Assembly: GCF_021654455.1 (NCBI RefSeq)
Contig: NZ_AP024276.1
Coordinates: 806,001 to 870,000 of the forward strand
Origin: Streptococcus parasuis
GTDB taxonomy: Bacteria; Bacillota; Bacilli; Lactobacillales; Streptococcaceae
Direction: 5' to 3'
Length of the DNA: 64,000 nt
This document shows, piece after piece, positions 31,650 through 39,318 of this stretch (positions are counted from its first letter, which is position 1; the number at the start of each line of letters is the position of its first letter). The notes under the pieces were generated by a model. The model did no database searches. It saw only the letters and a program-made list of their open reading frames with translations, and had not been told where the DNA came from. The translations under genes and the position numbers were made by a program.

Positions 31650-31920
31650 GATATATTCCCGCAAACGGCACGAACAAGAAAAAGACTGTGGACTTGTTCC
31701 CTTAAACGGGAAAATAGCAAAGACATTCTGCATACCCAGACGAGCCATATAGAAGTAGTCGGTTTGTTAGAAAAACGCATTTAGGTTGTCCAGCTTGCTT
31801 ACCTGTTTTCCGGCAAGCTGCTTCAAAGGTCCACTGGACCTTTGAACTCCCAAATACGCATCACGTCGAGTGTGTTGCTCTGCTCGTAAAAGCCTAGAAA
31901 CCTTGGAACGAAAGGGATAC
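31650..31920 (+). pseudogene. stacked relics of rumA-type 3' ends and the displaced host gene end
   Basis: Three partial copies of the methyltransferase C-terminus follow one another. One reads IDIFPQTA (31649-31672). One reads VDLFP (about 31689) then, after a frame break, [17 protein letters not shown] with stop at 31783. One reads PNTHHVECVALLVKA with stop near 31898. The last is followed by a normal terminator and is probably the original chromosomal gene end. Each marks a former element boundary. Confidence 0.75.
31746..31825 (+). repeat. 80-bp direct repeat, right copy
   Basis: Partner of 27607-27686 (79 of 80 identical). The 17-mer GAAGTAGTCGGTTTGTT within it (31752-31768) occurs a third time at 42967-42983. 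Immediately after it AAAGGTCCACTGGACCTTT forms a separate hairpin. Confidence 0.9.
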
Positions 31921-31923
31921 TGA

Positions 31924-31950
31924 AAAGCCTTGATTGCAAGGCTTTTTGCT
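31924..31950 (+). terminator. terminator, probably the original one of the rumA-type gene
   Basis: AAAGCCTTG (31924-31932) pairs with CAAGGCTTT (31937-31945), loop ATTG, followed by TTGCTTT. Confidence 0.88.
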
Positions 31951-32018
31951 TTATGGTGGGGAAGTATCAGAGTAAGGAAATTTTTGGAATGAGTAGAAGT
32001 GATAGCTAGAAATTATAC

Positions 32019-32250
32019 TCATTTAATTTTTTGAAATAATTTACGATATTGTTTTGGAGTTTGATTCATCTGTTTTCTAAATTGCTTGATATAGTATGAA
32101 TCACTTTCATATCCGCAATCTAGTGCAATTTCAATCATATATTTATTTGTTTGCTCTAATAAATATATGGATTTGTGTATTCTATATTGGTTTAAATACT
32201 GAAAGATAGTTTGACCTGTTCTTTCCTTGAAATACTTGCATAATGTGGCA
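32019..32250 (-). pseudogene. C-terminal fragment of an AraC-family regulator
   Basis: About 75 residues match the second half of an AraC DNA-binding domain (LCKYFKERTGQTIFQYLNQYRIHKSIYLLEQTNKYMIEIALDCGYESDSYYIKQFRKQ...TPKQYRK). Upstream (beyond about 32250) the frame runs antisense into unrelated sequence, so the sensor domain and first helix-turn-helix are missing. It is a deletion remnant. Confidence 0.8.
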
Positions 32251-32580
32251 CAGATTAGTAATGGAATATCTAATCCTGTCGTTGCCGGAATTATATACTG
32301 GCTGATAAGATTATTGATTTGCGGTGGCTGTCTGGTGGGTGCAGAAATACTTTTAGCATTCATCGGGATAAAGATTGCCGGGCTATATAAGAAATACTGC
32401 TGGGATATGATTACAATACTGGTAACACTTATAAGCATGGCAATAGCAATCTATTTTGGAGATTGGATAAAGACAGTATTGCCGATCAATCTGCTATTTT
32501 TCTTATTATTCGTGCAACTGGTATCTGTTGGAATCAGGTGGTATGTAAAAGGCTGGCGGGAAACAAGGGGATATTATTAA
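32245..32580 (+). pseudogene. fragment of a membrane protein from a conjugative-type element (DUF6040-like)
   Basis: About 105 residues with three hydrophobic helices (IIYWLIRLLICGGCLVGAEILLAFIG, DMITILVTLISMAIAIYFG, LLFFLLFVQLVSVGI) and the ending RWYVKGWRETRGYY. It resembles small membrane proteins of Tn1549-type elements. The 5' part merges into the AraC fragment, so it is truncated. The family name is tentative. Confidence 0.45.
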
Positions 32581-32875
32581 AAATCCGATTGCAAACAAAC
32601 AATTATATATATGTGCTTAATCACACCTCTTTGTATTTTAATAAAATCCTACAAAAGCTTTGAAAACAAAGGATTCATTGTAATGTGTTCGCTTTATCCC
32701 TTTATATGATTTCACACTATATTCCCCTTGCCCTGACTGCTCATAATGGCAAAAGCAAGGGCTGGAAAATCGCATAACGCAATACAACAAAGTGTAGCAA
32801 TTGTGATATTATGAACGAAGAAATCATCTTTGCAAAGAAGTCAATAAGGCTGAATGAATTAATCTCTGCCCCTTA
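32581..32875. other. intergenic region, no gene seen
   Basis: AT-rich sequence between the membrane fragment and the TetR promoter. No frame with coding character or recognisable RNA was found. Confidence 0.4.
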
Positions 32876-32921
32876 TTGACTTTCAGGTGGGCTTCAATTA
32901 TAATTAAATCAACCGATTTAA
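32838..32921 (+). promoter_or_regulatory. promoter and operator of the TetR-ABC operon
   Basis: TTGACT (32876-32881), 17 bases, TATAAT (32899-32904) form a strong promoter. The palindrome TTAAATC aacc GATTTAA (32904-32921) begins in the -10 box, a typical autoregulatory TetR operator. A perfect 12-bp inverted repeat AAGTCAATAAGG / CCTTATTGACTT (32838-32849 with 32871-32882) includes the -35 box. Confidence 0.7.
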
Positions 32922-32955
32922 AACAAGCGATTTAGTAAAAGGAGAGATAAAGAGT

Positions 32956-33537
32956 ATGCCACCAAAAGCAAAATTTACAAAAGCAGAAATTATTGAAGCT
33001 GCATTAAATATTGTTAGGGCAGACGGATATGAGGCTTTGACTTCAAGAGCGTTAGGAACATACCTCGGTAGTTCGGCAAGACCCATTTTTACTGTATTTA
33101 AAAATATGGAGGAGGTTCAGCAGGATATGATTAAATCTGCTAAAGCTCTGTATAAAGAATATGTCAATAAAGGACTAACAGCAGAGCCCCCGTTTAAAGG
33201 GGTGGGTACACAATATATTCTCTTCGCTGTTAATGAGCCTAAGCTTTTTCAACTCCTCTTTATGACGGAGCAAAAACAAATTCCTGACTTATCAGGTGTA
33301 CTTCCGCTGATAGATGAAAGTTATGAGCAAATTCTATTGTCAATTCAAGATGATTACAAAATTTGCAAGGCATCTGGGAAAAAACTGTATCATCATCTTT
33401 GGATATATACACACGGAATTGCAACGCTTTGTGCCACAAAAATGTGCCGATTTACAGACGAAGAAATCAGTACAATGATTACTGAGGTATGTATGAGTAT
33501 TTTGAAAAAGCTGAAGGAAGGAGAAAATAATGATTAA
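32956..33537 (+). CDS. TetR/AcrR-family transcriptional regulator
   Basis: The 193-residue protein has the N-terminal TetR helix-turn-helix (KAEIIEAALNIVRADGYEALTSRALGTYLGSSARPIFTVFKNMEEV) and a divergent ligand-binding C-terminus. It overlaps the ABC ATPase gene by 8 bases and likely represses that operon through the palindrome at 32904-32921. AAAGGAGAG is upstream of the ATG. Confidence 0.92.
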   Translation: MPPKAKFTKAEIIEAALNIVRADGYEALTSRALGTYLGSSARPIFTVFKNMEEVQQDMIKSAKALYKEYVNKGLTAEPPFKGVGTQYILFAVNEPKLFQLLFMTEQKQIPDLSGVLPLIDESYEQILLSIQDDYKICKASGKKLYHHLWIYTHGIATLCATKMCRFTDEEISTMITEVCMSILKKLKEGENND

Positions 33538-34222
33538 AGCGAGAAATATAATAAAATCCTACCGAAACGGAGAAAGCCGATTCCAAGTATTAAAGGACAT
33601 CAGTCTTGATATTAAGGATAATGATTTTGTGGTTATTCTCGGCGCATCTGGTTCTGGCAAGTCAACCTTTTTGAATGTAATTTCAGGTCTTGAACACCCT
33701 GACAGCGGTAAAGTGTTTTATGACGGAAAGGATATTACAGCACTTTCTGATAATGAATTAACTTCATTTCGTAAGGAAAATGTCGGATTTATTTTTCAGC
33801 AGTATTATTTGCTACCTAATTTGAGCGTTGATAAAAATGTAAAAATGGGTGCTGATTTAGCAAATAATAAAGATTATAAAAATGTCATTAGGGCGGTTGG
33901 ACTCGGAGAAAAACTACATAAATATCCCAGCGAACTTTCGGGTGGCGAACAGCAAAGAGTATCTATTGCAAGAGCTTTGGCAAAAAAACCAAGAGTATTA
34001 TTTCTTGACGAACCGACAGGAGCATTAGACGAACAAACAGGACGACAGGTTCTTGATTATATATGTAAACTTCAAAAGGATTATGATTTTACAATAGTAA
34101 TGGTAACACACAATTTAAATATTGCGGAAATGGCAAACACAGTTATAAAAATGAATAGCGGAAAAATATCTGAAATTTACACAAATGAAGCACAAAAGAC
34201 CGCTTATGAGATAGGGTGGTGA
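33530..34222 (+). CDS. ABC transporter ATP-binding protein (MacB/LolD type)
   Basis: The 230-residue ATPase shows Walker A LGASGSGKSTFLN, FIFQQYYLLPNLSVDKNV, signature LSGGEQQRVSIARALAKKP, Walker B VLFLDEPTGALDEQTG and the H-loop VTHNLNIAEMA. It pairs with the FtsX-like permease 4 bases downstream. Such pairs mostly export or sense peptides, lipids or antimicrobials, and the TetR control suggests an inducible export role. Confidence 0.93.
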   Translation: MIKARNIIKSYRNGESRFQVLKDISLDIKDNDFVVILGASGSGKSTFLNVISGLEHPDSGKVFYDGKDITALSDNELTSFRKENVGFIFQQYYLLPNLSVDKNVKMGADLANNKDYKNVIRAVGLGEKLHKYPSELSGGEQQRVSIARALAKKPRVLFLDEPTGALDEQTGRQVLDYICKLQKDYDFTIVMVTHNLNIAEMANTVIKMNSGKISEIYTNEAQKTAYEIGW

Positions 34223-34226
34223 TGGT

Positions 34227-35375
34227 ATGCTTGTTGGAATAAAAAATGTTTCAAAACTCATCGGTATTTCCATTATAGCCAGTTGTGCTGTCCTTGTTTG
34301 TACAATGTTTCTGAACTTTTATTTTGATGTTCGATTAATTGAGAGTGAAATCACATCTGAATTATCAATGTTTTTTTATAATGCTCAGGTTTCTATGGCA
34401 AAAGTCGTTTGCCTTGTAAGTGGCGGATGCTTGCTTTTAACTGAGATTGTTATGTTGTTGTTTTATATTAAGCATTATATTGACATGCATAAGAAGGAAC
34501 TTGGGATATTAAAGGCATTGGGATATTCAAATATCAAAATTGCAAAAAGCTTTTGGGTATTCGGAATTAGTATATTTATTGGGACTGTAATCGGATATGC
34601 AGGAGCATTTCTTATAATGCCGTGGTTTTATGCTCTACAAAATGAAGATAAAATGCTTCCTGAGATAACTATCAATTTTCATCCAAGCATTTTATTTTAT
34701 TTTGTGGTATTGCCGACTGTTTGTTTTTCGGCACTTTCAGTTTATTATGCCTGGTACAAATTCAAAAAACCTGTGTTGCTGCTTTTGAAAGATAATACGC
34801 AAACTGCTTCTAAAACACAAAATCATAGAATCGAAAAAAGCAGTGAATTGTCGTTTGTAGAGTATTTGAAAAGGAATACCTTGAAATCTAAAAAGGCACT
34901 TGTATTCTTCATTATTTTTGCTTCATTTTGCTTTTCAGCTATGACACAAATGTCGTTTAGTATGAAAGATTTATCAAGTGAAATGATGGGTGTGATGATG
35001 TTGGTCATCGGACTTGTATTAGCGTTTACAACTCTGTTTCTTGCTATAACTACAGTAATAAACGGAAATACAAAAACTATTGCTATGATGAGAGTATTCG
35101 GCTATTCACAGAAAGAATGTTGCAGGGCAATTTTAGGAGGATACAGACCGCTGTCTTATATTGGTTTTATAATCGGAACAGTATATCAGTATGGATTGCT
35201 TCGGCTTATGGTGGATATTGTATTTAAGGATGTCGCGGGTGTACCTACGTATAAATTTGACTTTCCAACTATGCTTATTTCTCTTGCTTGTTTTATCACG
35301 ATTTATGAAATTATGATGTATATATATTCTGAAAAAATTAAGAAGATTTCTATCAAGGAAATTATGATTGAGTAA
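34227..35375 (+). CDS. FtsX-like ABC transporter permease
   Basis: The 382-residue membrane protein has an N-terminal helix, then the FtsX pattern of a cytoplasmic segment HKKELGILKALGYSNIKIAKSFWVF between helices, repeated in the second half as NGNTKTIAMMRVFGYSQKECC. This means two small FtsX units fused without a large extracellular domain. It begins 4 bases after the ATPase. A terminator lies about 135 bases downstream. Confidence 0.85.
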   Translation: MLVGIKNVSKLIGISIIASCAVLVCTMFLNFYFDVRLIESEITSELSMFFYNAQVSMAKVVCLVSGGCLLLTEIVMLLFYIKHYIDMHKKELGILKALGYSNIKIAKSFWVFGISIFIGTVIGYAGAFLIMPWFYALQNEDKMLPEITINFHPSILFYFVVLPTVCFSALSVYYAWYKFKKPVLLLLKDNTQTASKTQNHRIEKSSELSFVEYLKRNTLKSKKALVFFIIFASFCFSAMTQMSFSMKDLSSEMMGVMMLVIGLVLAFTTLFLAITTVINGNTKTIAMMRVFGYSQKECCRAILGGYRPLSYIGFIIGTVYQYGLLRLMVDIVFKDVAGVPTYKFDFPTMLISLACFITIYEIMMYIYSEKIKKISIKEIMIE

Positions 35376-35509
35376 CAGGGGAAAATACATACAAACAAAA
35401 TGGATACAATGCCCTGTCTGGTGCAATAAAAACTGAACAATGATACTGGAAAATACCAAATTTAAAAGTTTCATCTGCATTGTCAGAAGTGAAAAAATAT
35501 AGAATAATA

Positions 35510-35550
35510 GGGACAAATAAATCTAAAAGGGTTATTTGTCCCTTATTTAT
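35510..35550 (+). terminator. terminator downstream of the TetR-ABC operon
   Basis: A perfect 11-bp stem GGGACAAATAA / TTATTTGTCCC (35510-35520 with 35532-35542), followed by TTATTTAT. Confidence 0.85.
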
Positions 35551-35574
35551 ATTATGGCTTCGAGCCAGTTTTTC

Positions 35575-35775
35575 TCGTAGAGAAAAACAAGAAAACCACC
35601 AGCTATGCTGGTGGCTGACAAGGCTTTGAGCTTCCATTTCTTTTTCCTGTTATAATCTAAGTGTTCAGGTTAGATAAAGGAGGAAAAAGAAATGGCTAAA
35701 ACCAGTTACAGTTTATCACATACCAAATGGATGTGCAAATATCACATAGTTTTCATACCTAAGTACCGTAGAATA
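35575..35775 (+). mobile_element. 5' fragment of an IS200/IS605-family element
   Basis: It contains the subterminal hairpin CCACCAGC TAT GCTGGTGG (35596-35614), a promoter-like TATAAT, AAAGGAGG, and a tnpA start at 35692. The frame MAKTSYSLSHTKWMCKYHIVF followed by IPKYRR is the N-terminus of an IS200-type TnpA and breaks off at about 35772 against the next gene. About 28 residues of the transposase remain. Confidence 0.85.
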
Positions 35776-35778
35776 TAA
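35692..35778 (+). pseudogene. truncated IS200 TnpA
   Basis: Only the first 27 codons remain (start MAKTSYSLSH, end FIPKYRR), then the sequence switches to the Nmad2-like gene and meets a stop at 35776-35778. The catalytic His-His motif and Tyr of the family would lie downstream and are gone. Confidence 0.85.
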
Positions 35779-35792
35779 TCTATTGTTATCGA

Positions 35793-36443
35793 ATGACGCA
35801 TGATTATGGTATCAATCCTTGCGTTTTTACGGAAGAGTATGAGGCAACACCGGAGTTGTTGACTGAAGGAGGTTGTATGTTACAACTACGTAGAAATTTG
35901 AGAAAAAATTGGGCAGATAGAATAAATTCTGGAGAAGTGGATGCTTATGTTATGGCAGTTGCAGGGCATTCACATGATGGTGGTAAATGGAGAGATGATC
36001 AAGGTTTATTTATTTCTCCAAAATATAATCATTTAGTATTTGTTGCAAAAATATCTAAAGTTGATTCAATAAGGAATTATTTAAAATCAGACAGTTCAAT
36101 CAATCGTCGGGATGCCTACACTTATAATTATTGTATCGATCATGAATGGTGGAATTCAAAAACTATGAATGATCCGATTATCATTTCGGAAAGATTTAAG
36201 TATTTTGGTAAGTCACCTTTAGAGTTGCCAAAAAACATTTTAGACTTTTTTCCAATGGGAAGTCGATCAAGGTTAGCAGGTAAACCATTTCCAAGGTGGA
36301 ATACAAAAAATGGTTTTTATAATTCTAATGAAAGACCAGAAGATACAAAAGAACTTATGAATTACATCACAGAATTGTTCGGAGAAAAAAATGAAGTTGT
36401 AGATTTACCCTATCATCCGATGTATATAAAAGGAGAGAACTAA
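35793..36443 (+). CDS. Nmad2-like protein (nucleotide modification associated domain 2), start codon probably lost
   Basis: The 216-residue frame resembles the Nmad2 family: a N-terminal Tyr-rich strand then THDYGINPCVF, a CMLQLRRNLRK segment, and HEWWNSKTMNDPIIISERFKYFGKSPLELP. The family start is usually M-x-I-Y-x-Y-R-x-THDYG. Here codons for IYCYR precede the first ATG in frame (35778-35792), but the initiating ATG has been replaced by the IS200 fragment. Initiation at ATG 35793 would drop about 7 residues. Nmad proteins are predicted to act in base or nucleotide modification; biochemistry is unknown. It abuts the Nmad3 gene with no gap. Confidence 0.7.
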   Translation: MTHDYGINPCVFTEEYEATPELLTEGGCMLQLRRNLRKNWADRINSGEVDAYVMAVAGHSHDGGKWRDDQGLFISPKYNHLVFVAKISKVDSIRNYLKSDSSINRRDAYTYNYCIDHEWWNSKTMNDPIIISERFKYFGKSPLELPKNILDFFPMGSRSRLAGKPFPRWNTKNGFYNSNERPEDTKELMNYITELFGEKNEVVDLPYHPMYIKGEN

Positions 36444-37253
36444 ATGAAAGTTATCTTATCACGAAAGGGATTTGACAGTAAGGCAGGTGGCGTGCCTAAT
36501 CCAATTTTACCCGATGGTACTCTTTTGTCTTTTCCAATTCCTGCAAAAATCGATCAACTAACGTATCAAGATTTACAATATGAAGGGGTAGCATATTCAG
36601 ATATCTTAACACAGTTAAAGCCAAAAGATTTAAAAATAAGAGATTGGAATTGCCATCTGGATCCAGATATTAGACCAGAAGCACATCTAAATTTACCTCA
36701 AGATTGGATTGCAGGATTTGGACAAATTAATCAATCTCAGAGCTATCTAAGGAATCAAAATGTTGGAATTGGAGATCTTTTTCTCTTTTTCGGGTGGTTT
36801 AAACAAACGGAAGGCAATCCATGTGAAGGCACATTGCGATATGTAAAAGGTGCCCCAAATCTACACATTTTGTATGGTTATTTGCAAGTTGGTGAACTTA
36901 TCTCGGAACAAGATACGTTAAAAAAAAAATATCAATGGCATCCACATGCTCATCCTGAACGTGCTAAGCAAAAGACAAATATGTTGTATTTACCAACTAA
37001 GGAATTATCTTTTGACAATTCTCGTAGTGGGTCCGGAGTATTCACATTCACTGAAAAAAGAATTCTTACGAAAGAAGGTTGTTCCAAAGCTATTTGGAAT
37101 GAAGTAGAAGCTTTGCTTCCAACTAATATCAGTAAACGGGTTAAAAATTCAGCTAAGAAGGAAGGGATATATTACGCAGGACAATGGCAGGAGTTGGTTC
37201 TAAAAGAGAATGAGATTTCTGAAAACTGGGCTAAGAGTGTATTTTTAACGTGA
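36444..37253 (+). CDS. Nmad3-like protein (nucleotide modification associated domain 3)
   Basis: The 269-residue protein begins MKVILSRKGFDSKAGGVPNP and LPDGTLLSFPIPA, the hallmark of the Nmad3 family, with LDPDIRPEAHLN, GDLFLFFGWFKQ and LHILYGYLQVGE further on. It starts at the base after the Nmad2 stop with AAAGGAGAG just upstream, so the two are one operon. The family was predicted from association with DNA base-modification systems, many of them phage-encoded. The reaction is not known. The pair may belong to anti-phage defence or modification, by inference. Confidence 0.82.
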   Translation: MKVILSRKGFDSKAGGVPNPILPDGTLLSFPIPAKIDQLTYQDLQYEGVAYSDILTQLKPKDLKIRDWNCHLDPDIRPEAHLNLPQDWIAGFGQINQSQSYLRNQNVGIGDLFLFFGWFKQTEGNPCEGTLRYVKGAPNLHILYGYLQVGELISEQDTLKKKYQWHPHAHPERAKQKTNMLYLPTKELSFDNSRSGSGVFTFTEKRILTKEGCSKAIWNEVEALLPTNISKRVKNSAKKEGIYYAGQWQELVLKENEISENWAKSVFLT

Positions 37254-37440
37254 CTAGGCAATTAATAAGGCTTTTGTTTTTGAATTGAAGGATTTTGAGG
37301 AACTATCTGACTTTCGTAAAAACGACAATAAATAGTAAGGAACGAAGATAAAAATTATTGGTGGGAGTACAACTATTGTATTCCTGCCATTTTCATATTT
37401 TTGCAAGGGGGGTCATGTTAAAAGAGGTGTACCAATGATT
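37254..37440. other. intergenic stretch with decayed sequence
   Basis: No gene recognised. Short stop-interrupted frames only. A fragment around 37275-37335 (FVFELKDFEELSDFRKNDNK on the plus strand) reads like a broken protein end. Confidence 0.35.
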
Positions 37441-37560
37441 TGTTTTTTATTAGTTCAGCTTCTTCAGCGGTGGTTCTGATCGTTATTTTTTATCTCTAAC
37501 AAGGCCTGTTGGTGGTCTACCTCTTGGGCGCTTCTTTTCTTGTATTCGTTTACCTCTTAT
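37440..37560 (-). pseudogene. relic of a relaxosome accessory gene (MobC-like)
   Basis: On the minus strand from about 37548 the sequence reads RIQEKKRPRGRPPTGLVRDKK, hits a stop, and after a one-base shift continues ITIRTTAEEAELIKNKS. The RGRPPTG...RDK-ITIRTT pattern is the N-terminus of MobC-type DNA-binding proteins of mobilisable elements. One A lost from the A-run (about 37486) explains the frameshift, and the 3' part is missing. Confidence 0.6.
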
Positions 37561-37581
37561 GATACAATATTTACAAGGATA

Positions 37582-37605
37582 GCAAGCGGAAGAAGTTCCG
37601 CCTGC
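37582..37605. repeat. inverted repeat, candidate oriT remnant
   Basis: GCAAGCGGAA GAAG TTCCGCCTGC is an imperfect inverted repeat (9 of 10 per arm). It lies 30-50 bases upstream of the MobC-like relic on its coding strand, which is where oriT nick regions of mobilisable elements sit. Confidence 0.45.
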
Positions 37606-37697
37606 TTTGTGAGGTTTAGAGATGTTTTATTATCTCCAAAATGATTTGGGCAACGATTGAAAGAATCTAGCTATTGCAGTAGCGAGTTCAATCAGTT

Positions 37698-37722
37698 TGA
37701 GATGGTAAACATCTCTTTTCTT
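37698..37722 (+). terminator. hairpin terminator of the relic region
   Basis: GAGATG GTAAA CATCTC followed by TTTTCTTTT. No intact gene is seen directly upstream, so it probably belongs to deleted sequence. Confidence 0.65.
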
Positions 37723-37925
37723 TTGCCTTTTCAAGAGCCTCACCCCCTTTCCTTGTATGATATAAGGGGCGAAACAATTCATTAAAAAGGAAGAAGTACC
37801 AGTACATTCGGCGCAATTAGATATTATAGAAAAATAATTGGTAAGAATCTATTTACTTTAATAAAATAGTGGTTTTAATTATATAATGAGACGATAGAAA
37901 ATAGGAGTGGTCTTTTGCATCACTC

Positions 37926-38225
37926 CTATTTTTGTACTAAATATGTTGTAGTTTTCTTATACGAATATCGGCAAATTAGTGGATTTTCATCTATGGTACT
38001 TACCTCAAAAATGAAGAAATGATCACCATTATCTCTGGACTTCTCCTTATTCAGGACAAAGTAATTCTTACGTGAAGTCGCCATTGTTTTGAGGATATCA
38101 TCGGTCAGGAAGGTCAATGGAATATTCATGTTAGAGTAGCGGTAGAAGTCATGTTCAAAATCTTGGTAGCTCTCGCTGTAATAGTCCATTTGCAGGTGAT
38201 TATGCTGAAACTCAAGCTGATTCAT
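37926..38225 (-). CDS. DUF5960-family protein of ICE type
   Basis: The 99-residue protein (MNQLEFQHNHLQMDYYSESYQ, HDFYRYSNMNIPLTFLTDDI) belongs to a small uncharacterised family found next to YolD and UmuC genes on Tn5252/ICESa2603-type elements. It overlaps the YolD-like gene by 14 bases, which indicates translational coupling. Function is unknown; the context points to an accessory of SOS-type translesion functions. Confidence 0.7.
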   Translation of the reverse strand: MNQLEFQHNHLQMDYYSESYQDFEHDFYRYSNMNIPLTFLTDDILKTMATSRKNYFVLNKEKSRDNGDHFFIFEVSTIDENPLICRYSYKKTTTYLVQK

Positions 38226-38580
38226 AAAGCACCTCCTCTACAAGTTCAATACTAACTATGTCTTTCAATTTCAAATTGATGTGACCTGTTGTAGTTTTTA
38301 TCAAAATGAAATCCTTATTCAGACTTGGTATTGTCCCAGTGTAGTAAACACGCTTGTTTTTTTCAATCACTTGAATGCGCGTGTGTAGCTGCCCAGCGTA
38401 TACTTGACTGAGGAGTAATAATTTCTTCTCTAGTGATAAATCTGACATGTACGTTACTTTGTTTGTATCATCGGAGAGTGCTGATGTATGCTCAGATAGG
38501 AAAAAGCCCATCCATTTTTGCATCTTAGTATCTTGGTACTCTCTTGCTGACTGAAATGGTAAGTATGAACGGTCAATCAT
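38212..38580 (-). CDS. YolD-like protein
   Basis: The 122-residue protein starts MIDRSYLPFQSAREYQDTKMQKWMGFFLSEH, typical of YolD-like proteins, which in Firmicutes are encoded beside Y-family DNA polymerases of the UvrX/UmuC type and may act as UmuD analogues. The C-terminal part (LKLKDIVSIELVEE) is an SH3-like beta segment. It overlaps the polymerase fragment by 4 bases (ATGA) and the DUF5960 gene by 14. Confidence 0.85.
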   Translation of the reverse strand: MIDRSYLPFQSAREYQDTKMQKWMGFFLSEHTSALSDDTNKVTYMSDLSLEKKLLLLSQVYAGQLHTRIQVIEKNKRVYYTGTIPSLNKDFILIKTTTGHINLKLKDIVSIELVEEVLYESA

Positions 38581-38810
38581 TTTAATCCCTCTAATCCACC
38601 AGCGGAATGACCGCCGATAAGTTTACTGCGTTCAATATTTCTGGAACCTTCAGTTAGGACGGTTCCTTTTTGTATGGCTAAAAAGCCAAACTGTTCTCTG
38701 ACAACATCAATTGCTGTCTGAAGTCTATTTTCTTTTTCAATTTGTTCTATATCATCAAAGAGTGATAGTAGAGTATTGTATTTATCAACCAAACGGTTTA
38801 TACTATTATT
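38577..38810 (-). pseudogene. C-terminal fragment of a Y-family DNA polymerase (UmuC/UvrX type)
   Basis: The last 78 residues or so (INRLVDKYNTLLSLFDDIEQIEKE ... VREQFGFLAIQKGTVLTEGS, NIERSKLIGGHSAGGLEGLK) are the known ending of Tn5252/SP-beta UvrX-type polymerases. The catalytic palm is absent. The frame beyond about 38810 runs into the divergent regulator gene. It marks a deletion junction that fused a Tn5252-type module to a Tn1549-type one. Confidence 0.82.
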
Positions 38811-38832
38811 AGTGTAAACTTGGAGGTGCTGT

Positions 38833-39054
38833 ATGACTACGGCAGAAATGATTAAAAAACTGTGTGAGCAAATGAATATAAGTGTTTCCGAACTTGCTAG
38901 ACGTATTGGACAGACACCACAAAATTTCAACAAGAAATTGAAACGAGAAACAGTAACCTTGGATGAGTTGAAAGCTATCGCAGACGTACTGGGTGTCAGG
39001 TTTGAGCAGGCATTTGTTTTACCTGATGGTGATGAGATAAAAATATCTAACTAA
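38833..39054 (+). CDS. XRE-type helix-turn-helix regulator
   Basis: The 73-residue protein is almost only a HTH_3 domain (MIKKLCEQMNISVSELARRIGQTPQNFNKKLKRETVTLDELKAIADVLGV). GGAGGT precedes the ATG and a TATACTATT -10 lies at about 38808. Such small regulators are common in Tn1549-like elements. It is followed 21 bases later by a hypothetical gene of the same layout. Confidence 0.87.
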   Translation: MTTAEMIKKLCEQMNISVSELARRIGQTPQNFNKKLKRETVTLDELKAIADVLGVRFEQAFVLPDGDEIKISN

Positions 39055-39075
39055 TAAAGGAGACGGTCTAATATA

Positions 39076-39318
39076 ATGATTATTCCGGAAAGTTACTATA
39101 AAGAGTATCTCAAAGGAAAGACAAAGGAAGAAATAATGACCGCCATCCGAGGACTTAAGCAAGAGATAGGACGTCTAAAAAGTACACTAGAAAATCCTGA
39201 CTATGATGATAACGCAATTATTCATCCGGATAAGTTTACCTGCATTTACTGGACTTGTGGGTACTTGGAAAAAGCTAAAGAGATCTTAAGAGAGAATATG
39301 AAAGGGGCATTCAAATGA
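39076..39318 (+). CDS. hypothetical protein of conjugative-element type
   Basis: The 80-residue soluble protein (IPESYYKEYLKGKTKEEIMTAIRGLKQEIGRLKSTLE, then FTCIYWTCGYLEKAKEIL) has a helical, coiled-coil-like N-terminal half. It overlaps the Crp/Fnr gene by 4 bases (ATGA), which couples their translation. I do not recognise its function. Confidence 0.7.
   Translation: MIIPESYYKEYLKGKTKEEIMTAIRGLKQEIGRLKSTLENPDYDDNAIIHPDKFTCIYWTCGYLEKAKEILRENMKGAFK

Noticed and set aside
32227..32438. A 139-residue minus-strand AraC gene extending upstream to 32438
   Set aside because: Only the C-terminal part is AraC-like. The upstream part is antisense to a membrane-protein fragment, so the full frame is an accident of a deletion junction.
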